NCBI GenBank assembly: GCA_002713705.1
Contig: PAUJ01000021.1
Location: 110,247-117,735, forward strand
DNA: 7,489 nt
Reading direction: 5' to 3'
Origin: Flavobacteriaceae bacterium
GTDB lineage: Bacteria > Bacteroidota > Bacteroidia > Flavobacteriales > Flavobacteriaceae
The position numbers and the translations under genes were made by a program. Each line of letters begins with the position of its first letter. The stretch's first letter is position 1. The notes under the pieces are model-generated. The model made no database searches. It worked only from the letters and a program-made list of their open reading frames with translations, and was not told where the DNA came from. Shown one piece after another: positions 6,367-7,489 of the stretch.

Positions 6367-6570
6367 ATGACATTTGGAGCCGTTTTAAGAGACAATCAAA
6401 GTTACTTGAATAAGGAAGCATTATACTCTTTTAGGCATTCAGGAGCTATATAAATGTTTAAGAGAACAGGATCTATAACCAAGCTAAAGAAAGCAATGAG
6501 ACATTCATCTATCAATGTAAGTTTAACCTATTTAAGAGGTTTATAAATAGCTGAATTAAAGGAAAAAACA
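6367..6570 (+). pseudogene. Decayed C-terminal fragment of a second tyrosine recombinase
   Basis: In one frame the translation gives FGAVLRDNQSYLNKEALYSF, RHSGAI-stop-MFKRTGSITKLK, KAMRHSSINVSLTYLRGL-stop-IAELKE. This is the end of a flavobacterial tyrosine recombinase catalytic domain: the box-II arginine in SFRHSGA (codon 6433), the His of MRHSS (6502) and the nucleophile Tyr of LTYLRGL (6529). TAA stops at 6451-6453 and 6544-6546 interrupt it without a frame change, and the N-terminal two thirds are missing. It is not a copy of the integrase at 951-2261, whose matching motifs (SHVCRRSF, SAHSSEK) differ. It marks an older integration event or the edge of a replaced element. Confidence 0.82.
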
Positions 6571-6600
6571 TTTTGGTATGGTCATTGTATAGGTAGTAAC

Positions 6601-6744
6601 ATGAAAATAATAAAACTATTAATAGGGCTGGCTTTGGGTATTGGAGTTTTAAGTTGTGAGATTGAAGATACCTGTTACGATTGTGACACAATTGTAATCA
6701 ATGACAATGATGAGCTTGACTGTAAAATTATAGACTGTGAATAG
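6601..6744 (+). CDS. Tiny Cys-rich acidic lipoprotein, 47 aa
   Basis: The protein has a Lys-bearing n-region (MKIIK), a hydrophobic core (LLIGLALGIG) and a lipobox VLSC with the acylated Cys at residue 19. The mature peptide is only 29 residues. It has Cys at 19, 25, 28, 41 and 46 and eleven acidic residues against one Lys (EIEDTCYDCDT, NDNDELDCKIIDCE). It should be exported and lipid-anchored, and the Cys/Asp content could allow disulphides or metal binding. It matches no family I know. The start ATG follows the decayed integrase by about 30 nt and the end overlaps the next gene by 8 nt. A clean signal peptide and lipobox in so short an ORF argue that it is real. Confidence 0.68.
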   Translation: MKIIKLLIGLALGIGVLSCEIEDTCYDCDTIVINDNDELDCKIIDCE

Positions 6745-6865
6745 ACTACTATTTATAGTTATAATAGCTCTAAGCTATAGTTGTGAGGATGTTTGTGATG
6801 CAACCGTTTATGGAACTAACGACGATGGGAGCACTTATGAGGAATGTGTGGTTTATAATGATTGA
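6737..6865 (+). CDS. Second tiny Cys-rich acidic lipoprotein, 42 aa, GTG start
   Basis: It starts at GTG (6737) inside the end of the preceding gene. An in-frame stop at 6731-6733 rules out an earlier start. The n-region is MNRLL, followed by the core FIVIIALSYSC with lipobox Cys16. The 26 residues after that Cys have Cys20 and Cys37, several Asp/Glu and no basic residue (CEDVCDATVYGTNDDG, TYEECVVYND). The mature ends align loosely with the preceding protein (SCE near the start; ELDCKIID against YEECVVYND), so the pair may be diverged duplicates. The 8-nt overlap suggests coupled translation. No known family. The main doubt is the short length and non-ATG start. Confidence 0.58.
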   Translation: MNRLLFIVIIALSYSCEDVCDATVYGTNDDGSTYEECVVYND

Positions 6866-6871
6866 TTAAAC

Positions 6872-6890
6872 AATCGAATCCTGCGATTTT
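6872..6890 (+). terminator. Weak terminator-like stem after the lipoprotein pair
   Basis: AATCG (6872-6876) pairs with CGATT (6884-6888) around a 7-nt loop and is followed by TTT. The stem is only 5 bp and the T-run is short, so this is a marginal call supported mainly by its place just after the second lipoprotein stop. Confidence 0.3.
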
Positions 6891-6927
6891 TCCCTAAATA
6901 GAATTTTATTTTTTTAATAGTATATAG

Positions 6928-6957
6928 TTATTAAATCCATTTAATTGTTTAATTTTA
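6928..6957 (+). promoter_or_regulatory. Possible promoter for the folded segment and downstream gene
   Basis: TAATTTTA at 6950-6957 matches TAnnTTTG at all but the last base. TTA at 6928-6930 stands 19 nt before it, in place of the TTG -33 box. The predicted start of transcription falls at about 6961-6964, the first bases of the outer stem of the folded segment. The surroundings are very AT-rich, so chance similarity is possible. Confidence 0.38.
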
Positions 6958-6962
6958 CACCA

Positions 6963-7070
6963 GTATCAGGAACGCAATTAAGCGTACCAACCGAGCACAA
7001 AAGCTACGGTGGTTTAGTATACGGACAGTTCTGTCAAAACAAATGAACTCCACTAATGATTACCTGATGC
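6963..7070 (+). ncRNA. Candidate structured RNA: closed junction with three hairpins
   Basis: GTATCAGG (6963-6970) pairs with CCTGATGC (7063-7070), an 8-bp closing stem with one G-U. Inside are three hairpins. The first is ACGC/GCGT with loop AATTAA (6972-6985). The second (6986-7013) has a 10-bp stem from ACC-a-ACCG-AGC and GCT-a-CGGT-GGT with one bulged A per side and loop ACAAAA. The third (7024-7035) is GACAG-TT-CTGTC. The segment looks richer in G and C than its AT-rich surroundings, has a possible promoter ending 5 nt before it and ends 21 nt before the ATG at 7092. It could be a cis-acting leader, a separate small RNA, a retron-type ncRNA (no reverse transcriptase is visible) or a folded DNA site such as an oriT. 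The fold was drawn by eye. Confidence 0.5.
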
Positions 7071-7091
7071 ATTAATTTAAAACAATGCACT

Positions 7092-7489
7092 ATGAAAAAA
7101 TTTAGATCAATCTCTTTTATGGAGAAAGGCTATGGCCATTTTCCTTACCTAATCATTCGAATTCGAGCAGGTTTGTACCAACAAATCCCTATTCACCGAA
7201 CTGATTTAAAAAACGGACCTTTAGAAGGTTTGTTTATAAACTGTAACAAAATAATTGACTACAATCACTATAAAATTGCTTGTAAAGAGGTATTAGAAAA
7301 CTATTGGCATGAGCAAAAAGATAAAGGAACTCCTAAAGATGTTTGTTTGGTATTAAATAGCCAAGAAGGTCATTATATATCAAAGCTAGGTGAATATAAT
7401 TTGAGCACTATACCTTCCGGTGGTTGGTTGTATTCTGTAAATGATGAGCTTATACAAGAAGAAGGAGAACATTATTTATACAAACTATA
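7092..7489 (+). CDS. Unknown protein, N-terminal 132 residues (runs off window)
   Basis: The frame is open from the ATG at 7092 to the window edge. The protein begins MKKFRSISFMEKGYGHFPYL and continues with IIRIRAGLYQQIPIHRTDLK, a possible helical part KIACKEVLENYWHEQKDKG and strands CLVLNSQEGHYIS and GGWLYSVNDEL. There is no signal peptide or membrane segment, so it is probably cytoplasmic. I recognise no catalytic or binding motif and no reverse transcriptase, nuclease or relaxase signature in this part. An overlapping ATG at 7085 ends after six codons, which supports 7092 as the start. Its position right after a folded segment suggests that the two are functionally linked. Confidence 0.8.
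   Translation, partial: MKKFRSISFMEKGYGHFPYLIIRIRAGLYQQIPIHRTDLKNGPLEGLFINCNKIIDYNHYKIACKEVLENYWHEQKDKGTPKDVCLVLNSQEGHYISKLGEYNLSTIPSGGWLYSVNDELIQEEGEHYLYKL

Noticed and set aside
7063..7070. CTGATG as part of a hammerhead ribozyme core
   Set aside because: The core needs CTGANGA and a matching GAAA elsewhere; here the sequence reads CTGATGC and no matching GAAA is placed correctly.
7043..7075. 10-codon ORF (MNSTNDYLMH) as a leader peptide before the gene at 7092
   Set aside because: It overlaps the 3' arm of the outer stem and is too short to separate from chance; no run of regulatory codons is seen.

Overview
The window looks like Bacteroidota, most likely a Flavobacteriia genome. It is AT-rich and has no obvious Shine-Dalgarno sites. 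It carries Bacteroidota-style promoter boxes (TTG / TAnnTTTG), a secreted protein that appears to run into a GH16-type glycoside hydrolase, and an integrase, an excisionase-like HTH protein, a DUF3987 ATPase and a DUF6371-type primase-like protein of kinds common on Bacteroidota mobile elements.

Layout. Bases 1-602 are chromosomal flank: the N-terminal part of a secreted GH16-like (laminarinase/beta-glucanase type) protein on the minus strand. Next comes a strong hairpin terminator (699-728), then what reads as the displaced 3' end of a minus-strand tRNA (about 732-753). I interpret that as the left attachment site of an integrated element. The element then runs rightward to the end of the window without a visible right end. 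Its first gene is a tyrosine recombinase (951-2261) behind a good promoter and a small palindrome. It is followed by an unassigned protein starting with TTG and possibly RteC-like at its C-terminus (2327-3160), an excisionase-like HTH protein (3232-3504), a 71-aa unknown (3515-3730), a DUF3987 P-loop ATPase (3720-4991) and a DUF6371-like zinc-ribbon/TOPRIM protein (5161-6192).

The gap between the ATPase and the primase-like gene holds seven TTTACC-type repeats plus two inverted copies. These look like iterons, so 3720-6192 may be a replication module with its own origin. From 6193 the content changes: a decayed fragment of a second, unrelated integrase with two in-frame stops (6367-6570), then two tiny overlapping Cys-rich acidic lipoprotein genes (6601-6865), then a segment of about 108 nt that can fold into a closed three-hairpin structure just downstream of a possible promoter (6963-7070). 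That segment lies directly before an unrecognised protein that runs off the window (7092 onward).

How it may work together (inference): the recombinase and HTH protein would control integration and excision at a tRNA gene. The DUF3987/DUF6371 pair would replicate the excised circle from the iteron region. The right part is accessory cargo. No relaxase or mobilisation gene is visible. The least explained parts are the folded segment with its downstream gene, the lipoprotein pair, and the iteron region.
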